Source: Hormiphora californensis
Taxonomy: Eukaryota; Ctenophora; Tentaculata; Cydippida; Pleurobrachiidae
Assembly: GCA_020137815.1 (NCBI GenBank)
Contig: CM035359.1
Span: 7,742,882 to 7,806,881 of the forward strand
DNA length: 64,000 nt
Direction of reading: 5' to 3'
A program made the position numbers and the translations under genes. Every line of letters begins with the position of its first letter. Positions within the stretch are counted from its first letter, which is position 1. Shown one piece after another: positions 22,801 through 33,510 of this stretch. Under the pieces are notes generated by a model. That model was not told where the DNA came from and did not search any database. It was given only the letters and a program-made list of their open reading frames with translations.

Positions 22801-25800
22801 GAAGTACTGGAGGTCACTACAACCCTAATGGAAAGCCACACGGACTTATAAACTACCAATCGGGTCAGGATGGAAACTTTCACGTTGGAGATTTAGGAAA
22901 TGTTCATGCTTCACATGGTATGTCTTGCTATGTTCTAACCATCCCTTACAATACTGGGGCACAGTGAAGGAGATTAAGGATTAGATTTAGGGGGATTTTT
23001 CCGTGTTCAAAAAGTTTTGACGAGAACACTAACATAATCATCATAATGGTATTCATTTTAATAATGGTATTCATTTTAACACCCCATCTTACTACAGGGG
23101 AGATATCAGAGCGGCGTGTCTATGCATTCTACAGAGACGGAAGGGTCTCCTTTGCAGGGAGGTCCCTAGTTCTTCACGCTCTCCCAGATGATCTTGGCAA
23201 GGGAGGAGACGAGGGGAGCGTGAAGACGGGCAATGCTGGTAGCAGATTGGCTTGCTGCACTCTTTTTAAAGTTGAGTAAATAGAGGACAATGAATGTAGA
23301 ATAACAGTTTGGATAAAATTACAGTTGAATTTAAGATATAAATTGTCTACCTTTTTGTAGCGTTGAATGGCGTCTCTCAAGAAATTCAACCACTCACACA
23401 ACCTCTCTATAAAATTCTCGGAAAACTGGCCAAGTAAATCCATCGTCTCAGACTGTGGAAAGCAAAATGTTTTCGAAGTACTCAAACAAAAGTTGATTCT
23501 TCGTTTCAGCTAAATTAGTTGATACATAAGACGGTAAAAAATTAGACAGCAAATTGGTATACCAATTATAGGTACCTGAGCCTGTGTAAGTAACATGACA
23601 AGAGAGAACTGGGAATGTAGCTCACACAGCCATTCATCACCACAATTATCTGAACTCTGATCCTCCCCCTCTTTCCCTTCTGAATTCCTCCTCCCTGTTG
23701 GTCTCCAGGTCACGGCAGGAAGTAGGAACTCCTCTAGAAGGAGGGCACACTTGGTAGAGTGGGGACTGGATGAGATGGAGTAGAGGAAGACAATAAAGAG
23801 TTGTTGGTAGAGTTCATCTGCTGCAACTGAGGGGGGAGTGTTTAGAGGAAATAGAGAAAATAGGATGATTTCTGATTTTGTAGATCTGTTTATCATAGAC
23901 AAGGGGCTACCGAAGCGACTTTTCAAACTAAGTATTGAAGTTAAGAAAGGGGTAGAACATAGGTGAATAATAAAGTTGTCCACTTACAGTTGCTCTTGTT
24001 AATGTAGTGATTATAAAACTTTCTGAAGCTCTGCACTTCACTCTCCACCCTATCCACGTCAATGCTGGTAAGCAGTCCTCCCAGAGCTGACACCAGGTAA
24101 ACAACAAACCTGGAAGTAGTAATGTCAGACCATATATGGGCATATCACGTGATCTATGACGTCATAAGTCCTCCCAGAGCTGACACCAGGTAAACAACAA
24201 ACCTGGATGAAAATTATAATACGATGTGAAGATGGCCATCTTAGTCTGGAATCTTATTTCTAATTTGCTTTTCCTTGCAATTTTTTATTGGATCGAACTA
24301 TTTTGGGTGGGAAACATTTATAATAAACTTGTTTTCAAATATCGTCACACACACCCAGGGATCCCACACAGCGAAAGCTGCAGCTAAGGGACCCCTTACA
24401 GATTTCAAACCTAAAAATAATAAAAGGTAATCGTCTCGTCTAGGAAAAACCAATAGAGAGGGGTATGGTTTAGGTCTGGGGGAGACGGGCGCAACCACAG
24501 CTAGTTGACTGCACACTTGGACTTGTGAAGAAATAGTGAAATAGTGAAGTAGTGAGGATGATAGAAGGTGAAAAATGAAGATGTAGGCAAACAAGAAAGC
24601 AGTGAACTCTAGAGTAACATCTCAGGTAGAATAGCTTTGAAAAGGTATTCTTTAACAGAGCGATTGAAAGCAGATAGCGAGGTAGCTTGTCTAACTTCAT
24701 AGGGTAGCTTGTTCCAAAGGATTGTAGTCCTATAGAAAAAGCCACCGCTAAGAACGTTATGTGACCTAGCCCCGGAACTAAATACTAAAGTGGTCACATC
24801 CCTTCTTTCAATAATGTCCATGTTCTGTCTAGTGGGACGAAGACTGTCAGGGTCCACAGGAGAGATAGATTCTGGGAAACTAATATCAACCATGTCAAAC
24901 ATAATCTTGTAAAAAAGTCTAAGGTCATAAAACTGAAAAAGGTGTTTGAACGGTAGTAGATTAAGACTAAGGAGATGCTCCACATACTGGTCATTGGTAT
25001 AAGATGCGAGTGGCTCGTTTCTTATCCATTTGACAGCACGTTTCTGCAGTTTCTCAAGAGACTTAAAACTGCCAACATTAAGATTAGACCAAACTTGGTT
25101 ACAGTGCTCGACTAAAGATCTCACCATGGAAAGATAGAGGGTTCTCTTGTGACAGCTCCGCTTCAGGAAGAAGCAGGAGCGTCGCAGGAGGTTGAACTTG
25201 AATACCATGGTGTTAAGGATAGACTCACAGTGGTAGTTAAAATTGAGATTTTCACAGATAACAACTCCCAAATCACGCTGACTGGAAACATAGTTTAACT
25301 CATCTTCTCCCAAAGAATAGATAAAATTGAAAAACGGTAAGTTAGTAAACATGTTAGACCGATACAGACTAGGGTTGGCCACACTCAAGACATGACACTT
25401 AGCAGGGTGGAAATGCATCAAATTACGGACAGACCAATTGTAAAGGTTGTCGACAGTTTGTTGCAGCAAGATATGGTCGGTCATATATACTATTCTTCTC
25501 CACACTTTGGTATCGTCAGCATACAGAGAAATACATGTATCATTGGTGACTTCAAGGAAAATATCATTGATAAAGATAACAAACAATATAGGCCCAAGGA
25601 TCGACCCCTGGGGTACCCCTGATAAAACTGGCAAAACATCTGAACTCTCACCATCTAAAACAACCTTCTGAGATCTATTGCTTAAATAACTCTTGATAAA
25701 ACTCAGTAGCTGCCCGTCAATACCAAATTGGTATTTGAGCTTGTGCAAAATAAGATCATGATTACAAGAATCAAATGCACGTGAAAAATCGAAGTACACA

Positions 25801-28800
25801 ATGTCTACCCTTTCCTTCTCATCAAAAGCCTCTACTAAACTGTGTGTAAACGGGATGAGTTGAGTTGTGCATGACTTACCACTCAGAAAACCGTGTTGAC
25901 GTGAATCAAGTTGAGGGGAACAAATATCTAGGATTCTAGGCTTAACCAATCTTTCCAGAGTCTTTGAAACGAGAGACAGAAGCGAGATAGGTCTGTAATT
26001 GGCCACCTCCCTACGATCTCCCTTCTTAAAAACTGGTACAATGGAAGCTAGTTTCCAGTCGTCTGCTATAACACCACTTCTCATAGAGAGGTTAAAAAGA
26101 AGCCACAGAGGGTATGACAGAGATCCGGCACAATGTTTGAGAACCCTGCCAGATATCCCGTCACCCCCACAGGCCTTAGAACTATCTGTCGATGCTAAGG
26201 TAACAAACACCTCATTGAGGGAGAAAAATATATCTTGCTCTGACACACTATTATCAATGCTTATACCATAATGACTGGGAGAGGTGAATTGTGAGGCAAA
26301 GTGACGATTGAACAGATTTGCTTTCTCGCTCGACTCAGATCTGAAAACACCGTTGCTACACACAGACTCCGGGATACGAAGAGATTTGCTGGACAACTTA
26401 ATATGGGTCCAGAACCTCTTCGTAATACCTGAGTCGTCAACATTAAAATGATTATTCAACTTAGCTGAGATGACTGTCTTGAGAGCCTTCCTAGCTAGAT
26501 AATAGGCTGCTTTGGATTCAGGGGAGGGTCGACTCTTAAAACGAGATCTAAGAGTCTCCTTCCTGTTCCTGGCTCTCAAGACATCTCTATCACTATGCCA
26601 AGAGGGGGTAAAGGGGTCTTTAACCCGTTTCTTGGGAATATACACATCACAAAGCTCGACAATCACACTCTTCACTCTCTTCCAAGAGTCATTAACATTA
26701 TCGTCAATAATTAGATCCCAATTCACTCTTGCAAAAGCAACATTCAGACTAAGAAAATTAAAATTTCTAAAATCATACCGGTATCTGGGTGATCTGCTAC
26801 TCCGATAAAATTTAAGGTTAATTCTAAACTTCAATCCAAAGTGATCTGAGCAGCAGACCTGGTTCAAATCACACACAGACAACTGCTTAACAAGCTCTGG
26901 ACAATTCGTAAAGAGTAGATCTAACGTGTTACTCGAAATATGCGTAGAAGAACTCACTAACTGTGAGTGACCAAGTTCACCACACAAGAAATCAATAAAA
27001 TCTCTCTCAAGTGCATTCCCAGAGGTGCCCTCAGGCCAATTTACAGACGGGAAATTAAAATCTCCAACAAGTACATGTCTCTTAAAACTTCTATTCCTCG
27101 AAAGATTCTGCATGTAATTCTTAAAATTAGAAAGGTTATCATAAGAGAGTGTACTCACTCTATAAAACGTGCTTATACAAAGACTAATGTTATGGCAATT
27201 AATAACAACACTCAAAACTTCAGCCTGGGTACTAAACTTTTCAAATTTATAACTGGAGATGGCCAGGTTATCCCTGTGAGCTATCAGCACACCCCCTCCA
27301 TTCGCCCTGAACTTCTTGGGTTGTAGGGGATCAAAGGGGTGTGTCGCAGCACAGCGATCTAACCGGAACACCTTGTACCCGTGGGGAAAGATTTCAGATG
27401 ATTGAATATTGCCTTTCAACCACGTTTCATTAAGAATGACGATATCTGGAGAATTACTGTAAATATAGTCCTGAAATTCAAGTACCTTGCTCACACACAG
27501 ATCAGGGGACAGTTGTCCGAGATTTGCAGTATGAACAAATCCCCGTACATTATTGAACAGAACGTCAAGTGAACGGGGACCAGGGTTCGATATATATAGT
27601 CAATAACTCATTTTCAAATAGGGTAAACCGGGGCAAAATGGTTAACTTTTTACTTAATCGGTTCTCACTCACATTTAAAAAAAGATACAATGAAAAAAAT
27701 TATATAGGATTAAAGTTCATTATTTTATCTTTCAAATAAGATAAATTTCAACTCTAGGGACCATCATTTACTTAACTAAATAACTAATTTAAAAATTTTG
27801 GTCGGAAAAAATGGTACCGGGGCAATTCGGACAACACCAATAGAAGTGCTTTATTTCGTCACGTGGGAGTCACGTGAACGTCCTCACAACACCAGAAGAA
27901 GATTCCCGCCTGGTGTTGTTAGAGGTGGGGGCAATTCGAACAATGTAATCTACACGCAATCTACACGCTGGTCGTTCTTGCTCGAATTGCCCCGGTATCA
28001 CGCGTGATCACGTGGTACAAAGAATTGCACATCATTGGCCCGGATGTTAACCAAATTGCCCCTGTTCGAATTGCCCCGGTTGTTCTAATTGCCCCGGTAA
28101 TCTTAATTTACCAGAATTTGGAATGAAAACATGCGAATATTTAAATAATTTTTATACCATCTGAAAGCTGATATTATTAGCTTTCAGCTGGTTTTTTCAA
28201 ATCGGAAATTGACCAACTTAAACCGGATCTAGAGCCTATTTAGTGGTAACGGGCAGGCTCGAACGAGCAGTTTTCTTCTGGAGATAGGATGACGTCATTA
28301 TGATAGCTTAACTAGGTGAGAGACGGGCAGTACATTGTTCGAATTGCCCCGGTTTACCCTAAGGTACATTTACCTTTTCTTTAGATCATTCTTCGGTATT
28401 TTCACAGACGGGTCAGCACTCTCACTTCCAAATTGCCACTCGATTGTCTTCCGTGGGTTTACTACCTCACTAACATCTAAAGGAGACATCTTTTATTCAT
28501 CTACTCGAAGTGAACCAGGGAGTAATGGGGGGGTAGTAAATTACCTGACGCAGCACGTTTGTTCCTGGCTTTATCATGCCTAGCAAGAAGAACTGATTTC
28601 CTACGTAGCTCAACCAGGGTATTCATCAGCATCTCTCTAAAAGTATTCAATAGGTCGGGGGAGTGTTGTTCTGTTCAGAATCTCACAGGGATGTAGCCAT
28701 AATATGACATTGCAGGAAAGTGGATCAATACCTTGATTGTGGGAAAGGATTCCGGACTAACAGAGAGAGACAGAAGTAGTAAACCGCGTGTAGTCTTCTG

Positions 28801-31800
28801 TGGGCGTATTTACCCAATAGCGCCAACTGAAGGAGACGCTTTTTAGTTTTTACTAAAATTCCGTTTTCTACTATACAGTTGTAAAACTAATACAACTACA
28901 CTCTTACCTGGTGATAAGGGCGTGGGTTCCTTGGTGCGAGGGTTTGTGCCATAAGGTAGTAAGTTCTGGCCTGACCCCACTCATCAACTTCCCTTGCCTG
29001 GGCCAGGTACCTGGTTCAAAATTAGGATAACGGTGAGATTCTCAGAAAAGTGTTTCAAAAAACTGAATATTGGCCATTTCGGCATAAATTATACTAATTC
29101 TAAAGGAAATCCTCTCACCTGAACAGATCTCCGACCCAGAGGAAGATCTTGTGAAGGAGCAGGAGGGCTAGCACCTGTGATCTAGAGTGTCCGGCAGTGG
29201 GGTGTTTATAGTTCACATTGTACCTAAACAATTACAGTAAGGTTTTCTAAGCTCAGTTAATAAGACTGCCAGTTGAAAATTACCAAATTTCCAAAGGCAT
29301 ATCAAACTAACCGTTTTTGAATTTGTCGTACGAGCATGTTATAAAAGCTAACAGCTTCACCAAGGTGTTCTTCCAACTGTTGTGTTAACTTCGCCTTGAC
29401 ACTGTCTGAAAGTTGGGATATCAATAATAAATTGCAAACCAATACAAACTATCAAATCAACAATACATATATTACAGGAACGAGAATACTACGAACCCAT
29501 TGAAGCTTTTCCAGCTGCGCTTCTGTAGTGCTTGAATTAGCTGATAGAAGACATCTTTCCAAAGTAGTGCCTCAGCTTGTTGCTCGTTACATGATTCGAG
29601 ATCAAACATCATAGCACAGGATACTACACTTGCTAACTCTTGTCTGGGAGTAAGAGGGGGTAAACTATACACCCCTCACCAGAGCGGGTGTGTCAAGTGG
29701 AAACACAATCGATCGAATTGTTGGTTGCTATGGTAACTGAAGGCGGAGATTACCTGAGGTGTATTATCTCCGTATAATGTTCATCAAAAGATCCATATAA
29801 GACAAACAGGGAGTTTCTCTTTCTAACTCCCTCAGATAGGAACTTGCTGCAGGATTCCTTGCAGAATGTTGAGGTTACTGTACTTTGTGTTGCTTCGACA
29901 CTGCATTTCTCTACCTTCTTTTCAATACCCGGCACGTTGAGGACTGCGGGTGGAAATTTCAGGGTATTTATACTAAGTTTCTACCGACTTTAAGTTCATG
30001 ACAAGATTTGTGAGGACTGGTATGATGATGAGAGAGAGAGAAGCGTACCAAGAGATGTAGATAGTTGGGATGTAACTGCTGCAGAGTTAGTGTATTCCTC
30101 ACTGAACACACCATCACTATCACTACCACTGTCACTATATACAAAATCACCCGGGCCATCCTGTTAATAAAAGGTGCTACGCGTTCTAAACCTCATACGA
30201 CAAAAATATTTTGGACTTTTCTAAATTATTGTTCATCTGGTATACTCATTAGAACGGTCGACCTGTCTGGAGAGTACTGAATCTATACCTTGTCTTTCTT
30301 AACAACTCCAATTGGTTTATGAGATTCACCCCGGCCCTCCACCTTGCCAGGCAGCTTGATCACCCCTCCTCCCCGGGCTGTCTTGGATACCTTGCTGGGT
30401 AGTGTATCTGGTACCCTACTCTTCCCCCAGTTCCCCGGGTCCCACAGAGCGGGCTGACGTTCCTCCTGTTCAGAGCAGTTTACTGTTACATTTGGTTTAG
30501 TCTGCAACAACTTACAGGGTGTCGGTTAAAACGTGGCCATAAATAATATGCTAGATCTAACTAATTAAAAATAGATGTTTGTTCAAAACTTACATAAGTT
30601 TGAACGTTTCGCATCTTCTTTCTTTCTCGCTGCGACTTTTTACCCCGTTTATTCTTCTCTGGCTTCACAGCAACATCCTGCTCTTCTGGTGGGTCATGAT
30701 CCTGCTGCTCAACCTCAACAACCTTTATCCTGTCCTGTCTTTTGACTGGTTTATCATGGATATCTCTTGAATTATCTTTCCTGAAAGATCGGTTATAAAC
30801 TATTAAAGATAAACCTTATGACCTACCATGTGGGGCAATAAAAATGCCCCCCCCCCCCCCCCCAAAGTCTACCATAGTTCCAGATATCGTGGAGCGCTAA
30901 AATTTGGTGTAGTAACTCAATGAGACAAATCAATAACTTGACCGAAATTTCAGACCTCTAGCTTAAAGTCCTTTTTTTTTTATCGGAATGAACATTGTCA
31001 TTCATTCCAGAAAAAATATTTTCCGGTCATCATCCCTCATTAGCAGCCGTGATATGTGATTATCTACCACTTAGACCGATTCGCAATACTGAACACTCAA
31101 CGATTTGGTGAAGATCACATGACCTGAATAACCTTTAGAAACATGGCTACAGTGTCTCTTATGGTTTTATCGGGATTTTGGTCGCATTGGAAAGTTAATT
31201 GATAGCCAAACATAAATGGTTAAATTTTGGACAAGAAAATATTTTTTCTGGAATGAATGACAATGTTCATTCCGATCAAAACAAGAATAACTGCATTATG
31301 TTTCATAATGGTATGTTTCCCCGCCAACCTCTATTTTCATAATTCCATGACCATCTAACGCATCTAACGTCACTATGTCCGACGTCCGTTACAGATTTCT
31401 AAACCCCTATGCTTTTTTGCAAAAGGCATACGGGTAAAGGCCTTCGGCCTTTACTCGAGCGGGGGAAAAATGAATATTGAGCTAGAGGTCTGAAGTTTTG
31501 GTCACGTTATTTACTCATTTGTCTCATTGAGTTACTGTACCAAATTTTAGCACTACTATACGCGATATCTGGAATTATGGTAGACTTGGGGGATAGGATT
31601 TTTTTGCCCCACACGGTACATACCACACACATAACATTCATAAACTAAGGAATTTGGAAAATAGGAAGAGACTAATTGTCAAATGGCCAATTTTAATTGT
31701 GAATAGAAAACCTGGTTTGTTTGCCTGCTCGTTTCTGATTCAGCCATAACTGAAAATCATCATCACTTTCACTCTCACTTCTACCATCCTTCCTCCAGGC

Positions 31801-32003
31801 CCAGTACTCTGCATCTTTGTCCCCTCCTCCCTGAATGAATAATTATCTGGTATTGTTTAAACTTCTGTTGATAGAAATCAATGAATTTCGTAAGAGGAAG
31901 CGAAGGCAGTTACAGTGATAGGGTGTTTGGTACTTACAAGAAGCTCTTCAGATATTTTCTTGAGTTTTTCATAAGATACATGAAAATTAGGAGGGTCGCT
32001 CAT
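19806..32003 (-). CDS. SMG6: SMG6/EST1A endonuclease of nonsense-mediated decay
   Basis: Cytoplasmic nuclease that cuts mRNAs at premature stops. 22 exons, about 1,089 residues: 31938-32003, 31712-31830, 30594-30780, 30289-30501, 30049-30160, 29754-29943, 29497-29664, 29312-29401, 29119-29223, 28908-29010, 28732-28826, 28545-28670, 28374-28476, 23988-24109, 23576-23826, 23351-23452, 21613-21760, 21043-21473, 20581-20700, 20246-20416, 20025-20127, 19806-19951. The N-terminus is low complexity with an RGGGVIKLP motif resembling exon-junction-complex-binding motifs. The EST1/TPR domain shows [13 protein letters not shown] and RRLHAVYYF, as in animal SMG6. The C-terminal PIN domain keeps the acidic residues in [17 protein letters not shown] and [11 protein letters not shown], so it looks catalytic. 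Exon 12 needs one C fewer in a five-C run near 28660 to stay in frame; all other junctions keep phase. Introns host SOD, a LINE and nested MITEs. Confidence 0.88.
21753..21904. repeat. 4 x 38-bp tandem repeat carrying the SMG6 exon-17 3' splice site
   Basis: Period 38 bp, starting at 21753, 21791, 21829 and 21867. On the minus strand each unit contains ctccttcag and the first bases of exon 17 (tacacaga), so four equivalent acceptors lie in a row. The one next to the exon body is assumed used. Confidence 0.9.
22023..23279 (+). CDS. Secreted Cu/Zn superoxide dismutase
   Basis: Converts superoxide to hydrogen peroxide and oxygen. Four exons: 22023-22131, 22563-22691, 22792-22917, 23098-23279; 181 residues with all phases agreeing. 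An N-terminal signal peptide ([16 protein letters not shown]) indicates an extracellular form. All metal ligands are present in order: HGFHIH (Cu, two His), GGHYNP (bridging His), KPHG (Zn), FHVGDLGN (Zn His and Asp) and LVLHALPDD (Cu). The disulfide Cys pair (DCGSTGGH and RLACC) and the active-site Arg (SRLAC) are also kept. The whole gene sits antisense inside the SMG6 intron between exons at 23351 and 21760. Intron 1 is almost filled by a MITE. Confidence 0.93.
22155..22480. mobile_element. MITE family F inside SOD intron 1
   Basis: Near-perfect inverted ends (gggggtatgcataaacccgg and ccgggtttatgcataccccc). Inside are about 4.5 tandem copies of a 32-bp unit (ggtaatcatacccagataac plus tcgtatagattt) at 22247-22400. 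Confidence 0.9.
24072..24207. repeat. Duplicated 3' splice site and exon start, SMG6 exon 14
   Basis: About 40 bp containing the minus-strand acceptor (tccag) and the first ~37 bases of exon 14 occur twice, at about 24073-24114 and 24166-24207, 93 bp apart. The far copy is cut off by sequence containing tgacgtcata. Confidence 0.85.
24298..27588 (-). mobile_element. LINE (non-LTR retrotransposon), probably full coding length
   Basis: An endonuclease-RT ORF plus about 300 bp of 3' sequence, inserted in the sense direction in the 4.3-kb SMG6 intron between exons 13 and 14. The frame is open a little 5' of the first Met (to about 27588) and then meets a stop where MITE G sequence begins, so the element is probably 5'-truncated. 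I could not identify a poly-A tail or target duplication. Confidence 0.8.
24609..27494 (-). CDS. LINE endonuclease / reverse transcriptase polyprotein
   Basis: A single uninterrupted 961-codon ORF. The N-terminal third is an AP-endonuclease-like (EEP) domain: ILNETWL, the GDFNFP motif near residue 145, and CSDHFGL closing the domain. The central part is a reverse transcriptase with [32 protein letters not shown] and the catalytic YADDT. The C-terminal region has [20 protein letters not shown] and LWNKLP. Architecture and motifs fit the CR1/Jockey group; exact clade not determined. No stop or frameshift disturbs the ORF, unlike the LINE at 17 kb, so this copy is young. Confidence 0.93.
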   Translation of the reverse strand: MSKVLEFQDYIYSNSPDIVILNETWLKGNIQSSEIFPHGYKVFRLDRCAATHPFDPLQPKKFRANGGGVLIAHRDNLAISSYKFEKFSTQAEVLSVVINCHNISLCISTFYRVSTLSYDNLSNFKNYMQNLSRNRSFKRHVLVGDFNFPSVNWPEGTSGNALERDFIDFLCGELGHSQLVSSSTHISSNTLDLLFTNCPELVKQLSVCDLNQVCCSDHFGLKFRINLKFYRSSRSPRYRYDFRNFNFLSLNVAFARVNWDLIIDDNVNDSWKRVKSVIVELCDVYIPKKRVKDPFTPSWHSDRDVLRARNRKETLRSRFKSRPSPESKAAYYLARKALKTVISAKLNNHFNVDDSGITKRFWTHIKLSSKSLRIPESVCSNGVFRSESSEKANLFNRHFASQFTSPSHYGISIDNSVSEQDIFFSLNEVFVTLASTDSSKACGGDGISGRVLKHCAGSLSYPLWLLFNLSMRSGVIADDWKLASIVPVFKKGDRREVANYRPISLLSLVSKTLERLVKPRILDICSPQLDSRQHGFLSGKSCTTQLIPFTHSLVEAFDEKERVDIVYFDFSRAFDSCNHDLILHKLKYQFGIDGQLLSFIKSYLSNRSQKVVLDGESSDVLPVLSGVPQGSILGPILFVIFINDIFLEVTNDTCISLYADDTKVWRRIVYMTDHILLQQTVDNLYNWSVRNLMHFHPAKCHVLSVANPSLYRSNMFTNLPFFNFIYSLGEDELNYVSSQRDLGVVICENLNFNYHCESILNTMVFKFNLLRRSCFFLKRSCHKRTLYLSMVRSLVEHCNQVWSNLNVGSFKSLEKLQKRAVKWIRNEPLASYTNDQYVEHLLSLNLLPFKHLFQFYDLRLFYKIMFDMVDISFPESISPVDPDSLRPTRQNMDIIERRDVTTLVFSSGARSHNVLSGGFFYRTTILWNKLPYEVRQATSLSAFNRSVKEYLFKAILPEMLL
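27620..28360. mobile_element. MITE family G, copy 1 (about 740 bp)
   Basis: Inverted ends agggtaaaccggggcaa and ttgccccggtttaccct. The interior repeats the motif ggggcaattcgaac in both orientations and includes palindromic segments around 27860 and 27900. It lies immediately beside SMG6 exon 13. An inverted partial copy is at 44279-44762. Confidence 0.85.
30830..31612. mobile_element. Inverted-repeat transposon (outer element) in SMG6 intron 2
   Basis: Ends gtggggcaa and ttgccccac, with matching inverted arms of about 130-140 bp: 30830-30964 against 31478-31612. Both arms contain tctaccata, ccagatatcg, aactcaatgagacaaat and cagacctctagct. The arms are diverged by a few per cent and by a poly-C expansion on the left (30845-30863). 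No coding capacity. Confidence 0.88.
30980..31278. mobile_element. MITE nested in the outer element
   Basis: Inverted ends of about 45 bp: tcggaatgaacattgtcatt at 30983 and the complement aatgacaatgttcattccga ending near 31276. It lies wholly between the arms of the 30830-31612 element, so it inserted later or is its core. Confidence 0.85.
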
Positions 32004-32684
32004 TCACAGTTCACAACCCTATTGTAAATTATGAAATATTTATTGCCAATGAGGTACTATAGGGTAAACTGGGGCTATTCGGTTCACGGTTGTCATACAC
32101 TGACTGTACATCACGCAACCTCGATGCACAGTCATACCCCAAACCATGCTTTATCACACGCAAAGATGAAACGAGGCGCGTTAAACACAGTTTGAACTCT
32201 TCAGAGGGCTCGTGCGACTTTCCCACGGTCCGTGGGAAAAGCGAGAGACGCGTTCAGACTATAGAGAGAGAAAGTTGGCGCGCATTAGCATTTGCTGTGT
32301 GTGGCGCATTTCAGATTCAAGTAGACCTTTTGGGGTGAGACCCTCCTCGCTATGCGGCCTCGCGTAGCCGCACCGGGTCTTCGGCCCGGTGCGAAGAGGA
32401 GGGTCTTATATTAGACAAGTTCACGGAGCAAAGCGGCCATGGGGTGTCACGTGACTTTTTTCTTTAGCGGAGACCTACTCGTTCTGTTCCGAATTTGGGC
32501 TTAGGCTTTTCACAGGGCCCACGACACCGGCCCCCCTCCCTGGGATTTACCAAAATTGAAAATTTTGTCGATATATTTTGTAGAGAATGTGAGTGCCAAT
32601 ATTTTTACTCTCAAGTTGGACTTATAAATGCCTAAAATGCATGAAAGCTTGTTCAAATTCTCAATTTTCGCCGTTACGATCTGG
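32004..32684. other. SMG6 upstream region with a GC-rich hairpin
   Basis: Intergenic. Bases from 32059 resemble a decayed MITE G terminus. 32090-32140 shares sequence with 34573-34600. At 32339-32404 an inverted repeat (gaccctcctc / gaggagggtc) encloses a second one (gcaccggg-tcttcgg-cccggtgc), forming a strong hairpin. No exon supported. Confidence 0.6.
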
Positions 32685-32972
32685 GTGTTTCGTGGCCTGT
32701 TTACAGGTGCACACTTCCAAAAAATTGTTTCACTAAAATGGCTCTAACCGCCAAACCACTCAACTGTTTTGGCTAATATATATATCCTACAAGGCTGAGA
32801 GGCTTAGAGCTTCAGCAGTTACCTAAAGCAAGGCACCCAGATTATAATCGCGCCCTAAACAGGCCTCAAGGCACCCTGATTGTAATTGCGCTCTTTTAAC
32901 TGGCCAGATTCGGTAGCAAAAAAAACCTGTCTCGACCACCAAAATTGTTAGCAATGGAACTTGGAAGGCACC

Positions 32973-33215
32973 GGCCAGCGTTAAAATCTGGGTGTTTTGG
33001 GAGTGCTGAAAAACGGTTTTTTAGGGTTAGGGCTAAAGTAGGGTTAGGGTTAGGGTTGGGGTTTGTGTTAGGCCTTGACATTCCCTACCAGATAAACTTT
33101 GAATCAGCCAAAAAGGTTGAGTGGTTTGGCGGTTAGAGCCATTTTAGTGAATCAACTTTTTTGGCAGCACGCACCTGTAAACAGGCCTCCAAACACCCAG
33201 ATCGTAACGGCGCCC
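32973..33215. mobile_element. Mutator-like MITE X2, copy 2, with 9-bp target duplication
   Basis: 243 bp, ends ggccagcgttaaaatctggg and the inverted partner cagatcgtaacggcgccc, flanked on both sides by gaaggcacc (32964-32972 and 33216-33224). It carries a TTAGGG/TTGGGG-like tract at 33026-33065. The 9-bp duplication is typical of Mutator-like elements. Confidence 0.88.
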
Positions 33216-33224
33216 GAAGGCACC

Positions 33225-33505
33225 CAGATTGGGCGCGATTATAATCTGGGTGCCTTGCAGCGTGTTTACAGGTGCGCGCTACCAAAAGAGTATACTTAGA
33301 CCGACTTTTTTCAAACGGCTATAGCCACGCAACCACATGGCCAATTTGGGTAAACTAAACGGTAACTGATAGAGAATCGATAGCCCTAACCGATAACCCC
33401 AAACCAAACCCTAACCAGACCCTAACGGATAGCCCTAACCCGTCGCGCGCGCTAAAACTACGAATTGTTAGCAATGAAAGGCACCCAGATTTTAACGTTT
33501 TCCAC
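33225..33505. mobile_element. Mutator-like MITE X1, copy 1
   Basis: Starts near gggcgcgattataatctggg (33231) and ends with cacccagattttaacgtttt. The interior holds CCCTAA-type tracts (33384-33440), the complement of telomere-like repeats. It matches 53960-54385 apart from a MITE inserted in that copy. Confidence 0.75.
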
Positions 33506-33510
33506 CCAGA

